From a virus: DNA of 44,527 nt. The notes beneath the pieces are model-generated. The model was not told the DNA's origin. It saw nothing but the letters and a program-made list of their open reading frames with translations, and made no database searches. A program made the translations under genes and the position numbers. Numbering within the stretch: the stretch's first letter is position 1; the number at the start of each line of letters is the position of its first letter. The stretch covers positions 1 through 44,527 of the IMG/VR virus record IMGVR_UViG_3300050821_001709. One strand, 5' to 3'. Below, in pieces: positions 1 to 8,800 of this stretch.

Positions 1-10
1 CGCTCATATT

Positions 11-682
11 TTAAGATATTACATCAAGTATTATTGATCCTGCTGCTATAGTATATGGAATAGCAGGCAATGTTTTACCCTGATCTGCTGAAACACTTGC
101 AGATGATCCAGCTACCCTCGTTGCTCCATTAAAAGAACCAATAAAATCAGAAGAAAATAAAGCTCCAACAGATTTTGCGCCTGCACCCACAGAACCACTT
201 ACGGTTGCATTTGATGAAGTATATGTATTTACTCCTGTTGGTAATGATACTGGAACAACACTCTGATCCGAAGCAATAACAACAGACATGGAATTTGCCA
301 TTGTCTTTTGTCCCAATGAAGTTGGTGTTCCTGCCGCAATGGAAGTAAGAGAAGAATTTCCAGATGTTTGTAGTGCAGATGTCGAAGCTCCGGTTGGTAG
401 AGCAGAAGAATTAACCACTACTCCATTGGTTACTCCCGGAGTTGTTTGATTAATACTCACTACATCACCAGTTCCACCTGTAATATTTACATTGAGAGAA
501 CCAGCTGTAGAAGTTAATGGATTACCCGCTGTGTCTTCTATTTTAACTGAAGCCGGAACAGAAACTACTGCCGCTGACTTTAATACTCTTGTCCCCGGAT
601 TACTTCCATCTGGAAGAGACAGACTATCTAGGTAGGCTATAAAAACCTGTATTCCTTGATTTGTTGGATCTATGAATGACAT
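11..682 (-). CDS. Virion-associated (tail-fibre region) hypothetical protein
   Basis: This is a 223-residue protein, low in charged residues and rich in Ser, Thr, Gly, Ala and Val. A central stretch (about residues 95-150) has the pattern 'ALQTSGNSSL' then 'SVVIASDQS..PVS', which is common in phage tail or baseplate proteins with short beta repeats. The C-terminus is a Gly/Ala/Ser-rich beta-type segment. It is the last gene seen in the leftward fibre cluster, 22 bases after its upstream neighbour. The start context is AT-rich with no Shine-Dalgarno. It is probably a virion surface or fibre-associated component. The exact role is unknown; the tail assignment rests on composition and position. 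Confidence 0.6.
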   Translation of the reverse strand: MSFIDPTNQGIQVFIAYLDSLSLPDGSNPGTRVLKSAAVVSVPASVKIEDTAGNPLTSTAGSLNVNITGGTGDVVSINQTTPGVTNGVVVNSSALPTGASTSALQTSGNSSLTSIAAGTPTSLGQKTMANSMSVVIASDQSVVPVSLPTGVNTYTSSNATVSGSVGAGAKSVGALFSSDFIGSFNGATRVAGSSASVSADQGKTLPAIPYTIAAGSIILDVIS

Positions 683-704
683 ATTGTTTAGTATTTAATT
701 ATTA

Positions 705-950
705 TTATGTACTTGGATATTTAGATGCTATAAATGCAGTTACAGCAGTAATAACCTCTGTATTTACTTGTGAAACTGTTTTATTAGCATAATTAGCTAT
801 TGGAATAATTAAAGTATCTCCAGCTACCATACCATAGCTATCTGGAGTTCCAACAACGCCAGTAGTGAATCCCTGCGTTATTGTAGCACTACCATCATTA
901 TTTAATTTTACTTGTGCTGGATTCGTGTGTTTTAATTGGTAAGTTATCAT
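705..950 (-). CDS. Small hypothetical protein in tail-fibre cluster
   Basis: An 81-residue protein. Residues 1-45 look beta-rich ('YQLKHTNPAQVKLNNDGSAT') and the C-terminal third looks helical ('VNTEVITAVTAFIASKYP'). No known domain is recognised. It lies between the long fibre gene upstream and the 223-residue protein downstream, with gaps of about 20 bases, so it is very likely co-transcribed with them. It may be a small structural or fibre-attachment protein. No function is claimed. Confidence 0.55.
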   Translation of the reverse strand: MITYQLKHTNPAQVKLNNDGSATITQGFTTGVVGTPDSYGMVAGDTLIIPIANYANKTVSQVNTEVITAVTAFIASKYPST

Positions 951-971
951 GTTATTTATTTTTTATATTGT

Positions 972-3080
972 TTATACTTTTCTTCCTACTACTTGATCTC
1001 CATTAGCTAAAATATTAGCAGCGGAATCAACATATAAATCACCTGTTACCAATCCGGCGTTTCCGGTTTGTATTGTAGTCAATCTTGCTGTTCCAATAAA
1101 TAATTTAGCATTAGGAGTTGCGAAACTTGTTCCTATATAAGCCTCAGATATTACAGATCCAGTAGAACCAATCATTAATTGATTACTTGCTGTTACTATT
1201 GCTCCTTGTCCTAATGCAATTGAATCATGGAATGCTCCACCTGATACATCTGCATTGGCACCTAATATAGTAAGTCTTGATCCAGTAGATATTGTATCGC
1301 CAGCACCAAATCCAACCACGACTACGCCCGTAGAAGAAGTTGCATTATTCATTGCGGCATATCCCACTGCAACATTTTGACCGGGACCTGCATTTAATGA
1401 TTGCATTGCCAATGCTCCAACTGCTACTAAATAAGGAGCATCTATAACTCCCTCTCCAGCTTGAAAACCTATAGCAACTCCATATATAGCACCTACAGTA
1501 TTAACGAAAGCATCTCTTCCTACAGCAACCAGTTTTGCATTTGTTAAATTATTACCACCAGCAGCAGCTCCCACATAGATATTTGTTGCATCACCATTAT
1601 TTTTTAATGATAAATTAGGACCAATCCAATATCCCAATGTAGAGCTAACAGTTCCTCCATCATCAATATAAAAATACAATAATGAAGAACTATCTTGAGC
1701 TTGAAACATACGACTTGAAGTGGTAACACCAGTACCTTGTACAGTTAAGGCGGTATTTACAACAGGAGCAACACCAATTCCAATTTCCCCTGATTTTAAT
1801 ATTCTTGCTCTTTCAATAGAATTAGTTTGAAATGATACATCATGATTATCAGTAGTACCTAAAAAAGAAGTATCATTTCCTGTGGCATTACCTGTTAATA
1901 ACCAACCAGTAGAAGATGGAGTAGCCCATATAGGTGAAGTTCCTGCTCCTTGAGATGTTAATATCTGCCCAATCGTTCCTGTTAAATTATTGGGAGCCAA
2001 AGCACCCCAAAAAGCAAAATGTACATTAGAAGAATCACCTATAGTAACGGTATGATCTGTAGCTCCTGAAACAGGAACAACAGATGTTACTCCAGACCCT
2101 ATAACTATAGCAAAATTTCTTGAATTTACATCTAGTTGAGTAGATTTACCTATTAGGGTATTATTACCACCTGTAGTTAATGCCTGTCCAGATTGCCATC
2201 CTATGGCTACGTTATTAAAGCCTGATGAAAAATTAGCTAAAGCAGCCGCACCAAATGAAGTATTTAATGTACCAGTTCCTGATGGGTTAAATCCATCATA
2301 ACCTAAAGCTGTACTTCCATTTGAATTTACAACTCCAGCAGTATTGCCTGCAACCACAAATCTTATAGGTGCACCGCCACCATCAGTAGTTCCAAAAATA
2401 TTATTAACTCCATCAGTAAGTCCTGTATTGCCTGTTAAAGACCAATCAGTAGTACCCGGATTTGTAGCCCAAGTAGGTATACCTCCAATTACTGTTAAAA
2501 CCTGACCTGTAGTTCCTATTGGCAATGTGCTTAATACATTTGGTGCACTCGCATATAATGTATCTCCTGTTGTATATGATGTTAGTCCAGTACCTCCATA
2601 TATAGCCCCAATAGCTGTTGCGTTCCATGTTCCGGTAGTTATAATTCCTAATGTAGTAATACTTGATTGACCAACATAAGCGGCTGAAATATCTATTACA
2701 GGAGTTGCGCCTCCTGTTGATGTTATTCTATTAACAGTTCCAGATACAGAAGTTACAGTACCATTACCTTTACTATTAAAGGTCGTCCAGTCGGCTGCGC
2801 TTAAAAGTCCTCTATTAACTGCCGATGCGGTTGGAATATTAAACGTATGAGTACTACCAACAGAGGAAATACCAAAATCAACCCCTGCCGATCCAACAGC
2901 AAAAGTTTGACTATTGGCAATCAACCCGTTTAGAGATGTTATTCCTCCACCCGGAAGTCCGGCTGCTGCATCAATAGCCATTAAATCATCAATAATTGGA
3001 TTAAAATCTGCAAGTTTAGCAGCCTGAGATTGATTTCTAAATCTTAGCTGAATCGAACTTAATATTATATTTAAACTCAT
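972..3080 (-). CDS. Long tail fibre-like protein with YadA-head-like repeats
   Basis: A 702-residue protein with the character of Bacteroidota phage fibres. A short helical N-terminus ends at a Gly-rich turn near residue 45. Then follow repeated beta modules such as 'WSLTGNTGLTDGVNNIFGTT' and 'WLLTGNATGNDTSFLGTTD'. Stretches of the type 'NNVAIGWQSG', 'NTLIG' and 'VAVGYAAMNNATSS' resemble the left-handed beta-roll of YadA-type trimeric head domains. The C-terminus ('SAANILANGDQVVGRKV') is short, and I see no intramolecular chaperone domain. The fold pattern is visible in the sequence; the role in host recognition is inferred from it and from the fibre neighbourhood. Confidence 0.75.
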   Translation of the reverse strand: MSLNIILSSIQLRFRNQSQAAKLADFNPIIDDLMAIDAAAGLPGGGITSLNGLIANSQTFAVGSAGVDFGISSVGSTHTFNIPTASAVNRGLLSAADWTTFNSKGNGTVTSVSGTVNRITSTGGATPVIDISAAYVGQSSITTLGIITTGTWNATAIGAIYGGTGLTSYTTGDTLYASAPNVLSTLPIGTTGQVLTVIGGIPTWATNPGTTDWSLTGNTGLTDGVNNIFGTTDGGGAPIRFVVAGNTAGVVNSNGSTALGYDGFNPSGTGTLNTSFGAAALANFSSGFNNVAIGWQSGQALTTGGNNTLIGKSTQLDVNSRNFAIVIGSGVTSVVPVSGATDHTVTIGDSSNVHFAFWGALAPNNLTGTIGQILTSQGAGTSPIWATPSSTGWLLTGNATGNDTSFLGTTDNHDVSFQTNSIERARILKSGEIGIGVAPVVNTALTVQGTGVTTSSRMFQAQDSSSLLYFYIDDGGTVSSTLGYWIGPNLSLKNNGDATNIYVGAAAGGNNLTNAKLVAVGRDAFVNTVGAIYGVAIGFQAGEGVIDAPYLVAVGALAMQSLNAGPGQNVAVGYAAMNNATSSTGVVVVGFGAGDTISTGSRLTILGANADVSGGAFHDSIALGQGAIVTASNQLMIGSTGSVISEAYIGTSFATPNAKLFIGTARLTTIQTGNAGLVTGDLYVDSAANILANGDQVVGRKV

Positions 3081-3100
3081 ATTTTTATTTTTTTTAGTTC

Positions 3101-3703
3101 TTAATTAAGTGTTGGTGTTTGATTCAAATCATAACAAAATCCTAGGCGTTTACTTATAAATTCCATCATACTAAATACTTCATCGTATGTATTGCACCAT
3201 GTAGTAGCCGTAAATCCATTAATAAACGGTTGTGTTGCTCCAACAGTTATAAAACCTATTGTAGTACTTACTGTGGCAATTATTCCATTAAAGGTTGCGC
3301 CTGCTCCAATGGGGGCTTGTACAATAACAAATTCATTTACAGAATACGCATGAAATACACCTCCTAAATTAATTTGATTAACCAAATTAGTTGCAGTATC
3401 ATTTACATTACCTTGCCAAGTAGATGTTCCTATTACTCCATATCCTGCTACTGATACACTTATTATAACAAGTGCAGGATTATTTGGAACAGATAGATAA
3501 ATATGTGCCCTTACTTCTGGTACTATATAATTTATAGCATCTATCATAGGACCTATCATAGCAAACTTCTCAAACTGGCAATCTTCTGCTTTATCTCCAT
3601 ACTTCATATATGCAGCCAACTTACCTACTTCTTTGCCGTATGCACAAGTAGCAATGGCTATAAAACCATTGAGTTGACTATTCGATATTTGTATTAAACT
3701 CAT
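3101..3703 (-). CDS. Hypothetical virion protein
   Basis: A 200-residue protein. The first ~75 residues are mixed helical ('GFIAIATCAYGKEVGKLAAY'). The middle is beta-rich and hydrophobic ('LVIISVSVAGYGVIGTSTW'). The end is helical ('YDEVFSMMEFISKRLGF'). Its ATG overlaps the stop codon of the upstream gene (ATGA), which suggests translational coupling with the short collagen-like protein. It begins MSL(I/N), as do two other proteins of this cluster. The family is not recognised; a structural role is inferred from position. Confidence 0.55.
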   Translation of the reverse strand: MSLIQISNSQLNGFIAIATCAYGKEVGKLAAYMKYGDKAEDCQFEKFAMIGPMIDAINYIVPEVRAHIYLSVPNNPALVIISVSVAGYGVIGTSTWQGNVNDTATNLVNQINLGGVFHAYSVNEFVIVQAPIGAGATFNGIIATVSTTIGFITVGATQPFINGFTATTWCNTYDEVFSMMEFISKRLGFCYDLNQTPTLN

Positions 3704-4221
3704 TTTAAATATTTAACAACGTCTAATTTATCGCATTCAATATCATTTGCAGAAGCAACTCCATTTTGAGCAATTGCATCTACTATAATTGGATTTGTAA
3801 AATCAACAGCTAAAGAAGAACCATAAAAATTGGGACCTATAACTGTATCTGCATATCGTATAGAACATGCAGAAGCTAACAATGATCCAACTCTATTTAC
3901 TTCTAAATCCATTACAAATGGGCCATTATTAGTAAATGATAACATAGAAGATGTTACTCCTGCTATTCTTATTCCTGCTTGTTTTGCATTTCCATTATTT
4001 GCAAATCTAAAAACAGTCCTTGCTATAAATTTACTTCCATTAGTAGTTAATGTATTGGCTGGTATTGTTATAGTTTGAAGAACTGTTAATAAAGTATTTG
4101 CAATAGTAAAAGCAGGAACAAGTTTGTTGTCCACAACAGATGGATTAGTAGGCCCAATAGGGCCTTGTGGACCCACCGGGCCAATAGGTATTAATATAGA
4201 ACCACATGTAGGGCAACTCAT
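3700..4221 (-). CDS. Short collagen-like virion protein
   Basis: A 173-residue protein. The N-terminus carries 'CPTCG' (Cys 3 and 6), followed by about six Gly-X-Y triplets ('GPVGPQGPIGPT'). From about residue 35 a beta-rich domain follows ('QTITIPANTLTTNGSKFIAR', 'IVDAIAQNGVASAND') that resembles phage fibre tip or head-binding domains. Gly-X-Y stretches form collagen-type trimers in phage fibres. The gene overlaps its downstream neighbour by four bases. It is likely a small trimeric virion fibre. The Cys pair could crosslink or bind metal, which is inference. Confidence 0.65.
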   Translation of the reverse strand: MSCPTCGSILIPIGPVGPQGPIGPTNPSVVDNKLVPAFTIANTLLTVLQTITIPANTLTTNGSKFIARTVFRFANNGNAKQAGIRIAGVTSSMLSFTNNGPFVMDLEVNRVGSLLASACSIRYADTVIGPNFYGSSLAVDFTNPIIVDAIAQNGVASANDIECDKLDVVKYLK

Positions 4222-4233
4222 AATTAATTATTT

Positions 4234-4563
4234 TTAATAATCTTCACCATAAACCATTAAATTAACAGTTCCTCCAATAGCAGAAAATGTTAATGATTGA
4301 CCTGTTTCCATATTAGCATATTTACTTCCTCCTGCTTTCTGAGGCATATTACTAAGAACATCATTACCAACTACAGGCGGATTAGCTTGAAAAATTTCGT
4401 TCCCATTAATTAAAACAAAGAGATCTGTGGCCCCAGATACAGATAAAACTTTAACGGCTAAAATTTTAGTCCCATTGGCCCCTGCCGGATATGTACCAGA
4501 AGCACCATTAAAGGAAATAGTTCTGCCTGCCTGTGTATAATATTGTATCGTGTTCTTTGCCAT
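4234..4563 (-). CDS. Small hypothetical structural protein
   Basis: A 109-residue protein, mostly beta by composition, with patterns such as 'TIQYYTQAGRTISFNGASGT' and 'TDLFVLINGNEIF'. It has no Cys, no signal peptide and no membrane segment. It sits between two collagen-like genes, with gaps of about 12 bases on both sides. It may be a partner or tip subunit of the collagen-like fibres. No family is recognised. Confidence 0.55.
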   Translation of the reverse strand: MAKNTIQYYTQAGRTISFNGASGTYPAGANGTKILAVKVLSVSGATDLFVLINGNEIFQANPPVVGNDVLSNMPQKAGGSKYANMETGQSLTFSAIGGTVNLMVYGEDY

Positions 4564-4574
4564 AGTTTTATATT

Positions 4575-5171
4575 TTAAAATCCATTATAATCTGTTTCTG
4601 CTGAAAATGCTGGTCCGGGGGCTCCGGGTGTGCCATTTGCTCCTGCTGGACCTTGTGGACCAGTAGCTCCAGTAGCTCCGGGAGCTCCTGTAGCTCCTGT
4701 TGGACCAGTTGGTCCTGTTGGCCCTGCCACACCTTGTATGCCCGTAGAAAATATGAGTGAATTGGTAGGTATTACATTACCTACTGCATTTAATGATTGA
4801 TTATATGTAGCATAAGCTGAGGTATAAGATACAGTAATAGTATTTACACCTACTGCACTTACTATAAAGTATCCTGCATTCTGTATATATATGATTTGAT
4901 TAGGAGTAATCCAACCTATAAAGTCAGGATTGACAATATCGACAGTAACAACTACCGGAACTCCCGTAGCTGGTTGTATAAATGTTAGTGTATTTTTTGT
5001 GAAGGCGTTTAGCCCGTTAATGCCATTAGTACCATTAGTACCGGGAGCTCCTGTTGCACCAGTTGGGCCAATAGGACCTTGCGGACCAGCAGGACCAACT
5101 GGACCGATTGGGCCAACAGGAATATCTATTGCACCACAACCACAATTATCACAACCACAATTAACACACAT
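4575..5171 (-). CDS. Collagen-like fibre protein with Cys-rich N-terminus
   Basis: A 198-residue protein with four clear parts. Residues 1-14 are Cys-rich ('MCVNCGCDNCGCG'). Then comes a Gly-X-Y collagen block ('GPIGPVGPAGPQGPIGPT', residues ~18-52), a beta domain of about 90 residues, and a second Gly-X-Y block ('GPTGPTGPTGATGAPGATG') to near the end. Two collagen rods around a beta module suggest a trimeric fibre or capsid bristle. The Cys cluster is unusual and may anchor or crosslink the trimer, which is inference. The opposite strand has a long open frame caused only by the Gly/Pro repeat. Confidence 0.75.
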   Translation of the reverse strand: MCVNCGCDNCGCGAIDIPVGPIGPVGPAGPQGPIGPTGATGAPGTNGTNGINGLNAFTKNTLTFIQPATGVPVVVTVDIVNPDFIGWITPNQIIYIQNAGYFIVSAVGVNTITVSYTSAYATYNQSLNAVGNVIPTNSLIFSTGIQGVAGPTGPTGPTGATGAPGATGATGPQGPAGANGTPGAPGPAFSAETDYNGF

Positions 5172-5243
5172 GGGTTAATAAAATTAATTATCAATAAAAT
5201 TATTCAGGAAAGTGCCGTTCAGTCGCCAGACTTACTTAGTTAA

Positions 5244-5810
5244 TTAATTACAGCCGCAATCGGTTCCGGCACATATCTTTTGCAATTCAGCAAGAATTAA
5301 ATCTGCGTTTGCAAAGTCCCCGCACTCAGCGGAAGCCTTTAATCCATCAAGTAATGTTTGAGCAAGCAATGCTGCTTCTACTTTTGCATCATCCATGCAA
5401 CAATCTCTGTCTGTTGAAATTCCTGCAAGCAATTTCCTTACACAACATTCAACACCACAAAGGACATATATAGTTGTATTACTGTAATAATCCACACCCG
5501 AAGCAACTACATGAGATATAAATTCATACTTACCATCTATAAGAGCTGCTAATGTTAAATTAGTATTTGAAATAACAAAAGGAGTATTAGTTATATTTGG
5601 TAGTGTAGGAAACGTATTTATTACTGTTGGTATAACTGATCCCGGATACATTACAGACAATGTGCTTGATGTAGCATCTGATATTGCTGGATTGGGTGCG
5701 CCCCAACCAGAAGGATTTGAGATAGCATTATAAATTCCAGTAACGTCAAAAATATTTATCAGTTGACAATTATTATTGGGACACGCTTCTATTTTGTATA
5801 TCAGGCTCAT
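5244..5810 (-). CDS. Hypothetical virion protein with Cys-rich C-terminus
   Basis: A 188-residue protein. The first ~115 residues are beta-rich with paired Cys near the start ('CPNNNC'). The last ~75 residues are helical and Cys-rich ('CGVECCVRKL', 'DRDCCMDD', 'CAGTDCGCN'). About ten Cys in all suggest metal binding or disulfides. A promoter-like TACTTTTG lies just upstream of its ATG, with only five bases between, so the mRNA may be nearly leaderless. It begins the collagen/fibre gene group. The family is not recognised. Confidence 0.6.
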   Translation of the reverse strand: MSLIYKIEACPNNNCQLINIFDVTGIYNAISNPSGWGAPNPAISDATSSTLSVMYPGSVIPTVINTFPTLPNITNTPFVISNTNLTLAALIDGKYEFISHVVASGVDYYSNTTIYVLCGVECCVRKLLAGISTDRDCCMDDAKVEAALLAQTLLDGLKASAECGDFANADLILAELQKICAGTDCGCN

Positions 5811-5815
5811 CGTTA

Positions 5816-5841
5816 CAAAAGTATGAAAAATATTTAATTAT
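5816..5841 (-). promoter_or_regulatory. Putative leftward (late?) promoter, TACTTTTG type
   Basis: On the minus strand the sequence reads TAATTAAATATTTTT, then CA, then TACTTTTG. This matches the Bacteroidota -7 box TAnnTTTG. A nearly identical 25-base block lies upstream of the portal gene (34215-34240). No clear TTTG is seen at the -33 distance, so the shared AT-rich block may replace it. The predicted start of transcription is almost at the ATG at 5810. Confidence 0.45.
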
Positions 5842-5844
5842 TAC

Positions 5845-8800
5845 CTATCTTTTTTTTGGACTTTCTCCAACATGTATTCCAGTACCTCCAGAAATAACTC
5901 CATCCAATATACCGCCCATTATATCGTCTATTTGCGCCTGCGTCATTCCCCTCTCCTTCATTGAAGTATTTACAGATTTTATTGCCTCTGCTATTGGTAT
6001 AGGAGTTTGTTCTTGTAATAAATATTCTCTCCAAGTAAGATGTTTTGCTCCCTTTCCGGGCTTATCCTTAAAAGGAGGAAGAACATCTCTATTAAAATTA
6101 GTATGTGTAGCAAAATCAAAAGCGGTAGCAGCAAATGGAGATAATTTACCTCTACCATAATTACCTAACGCAGAGAATATCAAATCTTTTCTTTGTTTGC
6201 CATGTAAACTCTTTTGCGATTCAAGCGAAGCATTCAATAATTTATAAATGAATTTAACAGTAGAAATCATACCTCCAGAAGCATCAAGAGTCCTGTTGCC
6301 AACTTTAAATTTAAACCAATCTTGTTCTTGTGGATTAGTAAAGTTTATTTTTTGTTTGGATCCACTTGCAGATAACAATCCTTGATTAGCAGCAAGCAAT
6401 GCAACCATTGTCCCTATTGTTTCTCCCGCTCTCCTTGCAACTATTTTTGCAGCAGCCCTATCGGCTGGAGTAGCTTTTGCCCAATTAGAAAATGTCTTTA
6501 TAGCATTAGCTGGTTGTACTATTAACTTTTGCCATCTTGCGGCTTCTAATCGTGGAGCAAAGAAGGCTACATTAAGTGCTTTTGGAACGATAACATTACT
6601 TGATCCGGTAGAATGATTTACAAGTTTGGCAATTTCTTTTATAGTATTTGAATCAGATTTTTCTATTTCAGATAGTGGTTCATAAATAGATTTAGCCAAA
6701 TCTAAGCGATATACTTTTAAAGCATTAAATCCCCTATCTCCAATATCACTTATTCTACCAAAATATTTTTTAAAGGTTTGGTAGTCATCCGTTACTTTAT
6801 ACGGATCAACAGCTAATCCAGCACGCTGCCACATTATATAATCAGGATCATTAACTAAATTCTCCATTGCCTTATGATATTCGACCTCTGATCCAAAGGC
6901 ATACTTAAACTGCCTCATAAAATTAGGCCAATATGTACCCCACTGAGTAGGCTTAAACATATTTGCCCCTGCGTGAGTAACCATACCTACTGTACCATGT
7001 CCAAATGTCTTCATGGCAAAGAATGCACCGGGCAATGATTTAAAGAACTTAATAAGTTTGGGAGTGCGGGCAGTCTTAACCCATTCTTTAGCAGCATTAA
7101 CCGCCTTAATCCTATCAGATTGTTTCTTATACATCTCGTTGGTAAGAACTCTTGCACCTTTAGGTTGCGATAAAGCATTGCGAACTTGATCCACGCTTAG
7201 CCCTAAGTCTTTTGATACTCCGCTTAACATATCAGCGTAACTCTTGCCTTGATCTATATAAGCCTCTTTTGCGTGCGCCCAAATATCTTTTACATCCTGT
7301 AATTCAAATTTAGAATCTTTTTTATCTGCAAATTTTATAGCTAATTCTTCTGGAGTATTTTTTATTTTTTCTCTTCCACCTATATAATTAGTTAACGCTT
7401 TTTCTGCTTCGTTTTTTCTTTCTTCATTTATTTGTTTGTACCAATCACTTTCCTTCATGTGCTTCACAGCATCACTTATGGCCTGTGCTACTTTACCTCC
7501 AGCTTCAATGGTTTTTGCAGCTACCTCTATTGCACCGTCCCACACTAAAGAGGCGGGAGAGGCTGCCGAAAATATACCCGGACGGTGTATTTTACCTTTA
7601 CGTATTGCAGAAGCTAATTTTTTTGTTTTCTCTTTTATATTTTCCGGCTTCTTACTTTCTTCTTCTATGGCATTATTTAAAGCATCGGTGAGTTTAGTTT
7701 TTAGATTCTCTACTTCATCAGTTAACGTTTTTACTTGGTTGGATAATTCTTTTGCTTTTATATTTTGAGCAGGAGTTAAATCGATCCCATGCTCTTCTTT
7801 AAATGCAGTTCTTATTCCAACAAATGTACCTGTATCTATATCAGTTACACCCATCATGCCCTTACCTATATTACTCCATGCGGTAGCCATAGGTTTAATA
7901 TCCTTCTGCCATTGTTCTAATTTGGAACTTGCAGTTTGATCTTCTGGACTATTTTCTCCAAAATCTTCTACTGCTTTATAAACATCTTTTACAAGTTGTT
8001 CTTGATGTGCCCTAACGATAGACATTGCATCAGCAGATATTTTACCATCTCTTTTAAATTCTTCTACTATCTGTTGCGGATTTTCGCCTTTAGAAAGCAG
8101 TTCTCTACCCTTTGCTATTTCGGCTTCGGTAGTTGTTCCTTCACCTCTTTCAGGTGCTTCTATGCCAAGTTCGGCAGCAGTGCGAACCATTGCCTCATGT
8201 GATATACCTGTAACTTTTGGTTCGGCAATAGCTTCGTTTGGATTATCATATCCTAATTCTTTTGCACTTTTTATAATGTTTTTTCCACTTGCTTCATCCC
8301 ATGCTTTTTGTAAGCTAACATTTAATTTCTCTCCTGTATCTTTTAAAAATTCAGATAAGTCTCCCCCTTTTTCTTTAATCCATTCTTTAGCAACATCAAC
8401 AAGTGCTTTATGATATTCAAATAGTTTATTTGCACGTTCTTCTGGATTTGGAGCAATACCTAATTTATTTCTGTCTTCGTCAAGTTTTCTTTTGGCCTCT
8501 GCTAATTTTTCTTTAGCTATATCTAATGGAGTTTTTTCTTCAAATAAATTTAGATCTTGCTTACCTTCTTCTCCTTTTAATTTATCCTGTAAATCTTTTA
8601 ATTCAGTAGTTTGTTTTTCAAGAATGTCTTTAAGTGGCTGTAACACTTTCTCCCTTTGTGAAGCATCTGCCCTTTCATCAAACATTCCACCTGTTGTAGA
8701 TTTACGCTCTCCAAACAAATCTTCTTGGTCAGCCATTAATGCTTTGTCAAGTTCTTTGGCTTTGTTTTCTAATGCGGTGCGTGAAGCCGATATTTCAGAT

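Noticed and set aside
4930-5178. Plus-strand Pro/Gly-rich frame opposite the collagen-like gene
   Set aside because: Gly-Pro codons read as Gly-Pro on both strands; the minus frame has the proper length, Cys-rich start and operon spacing.
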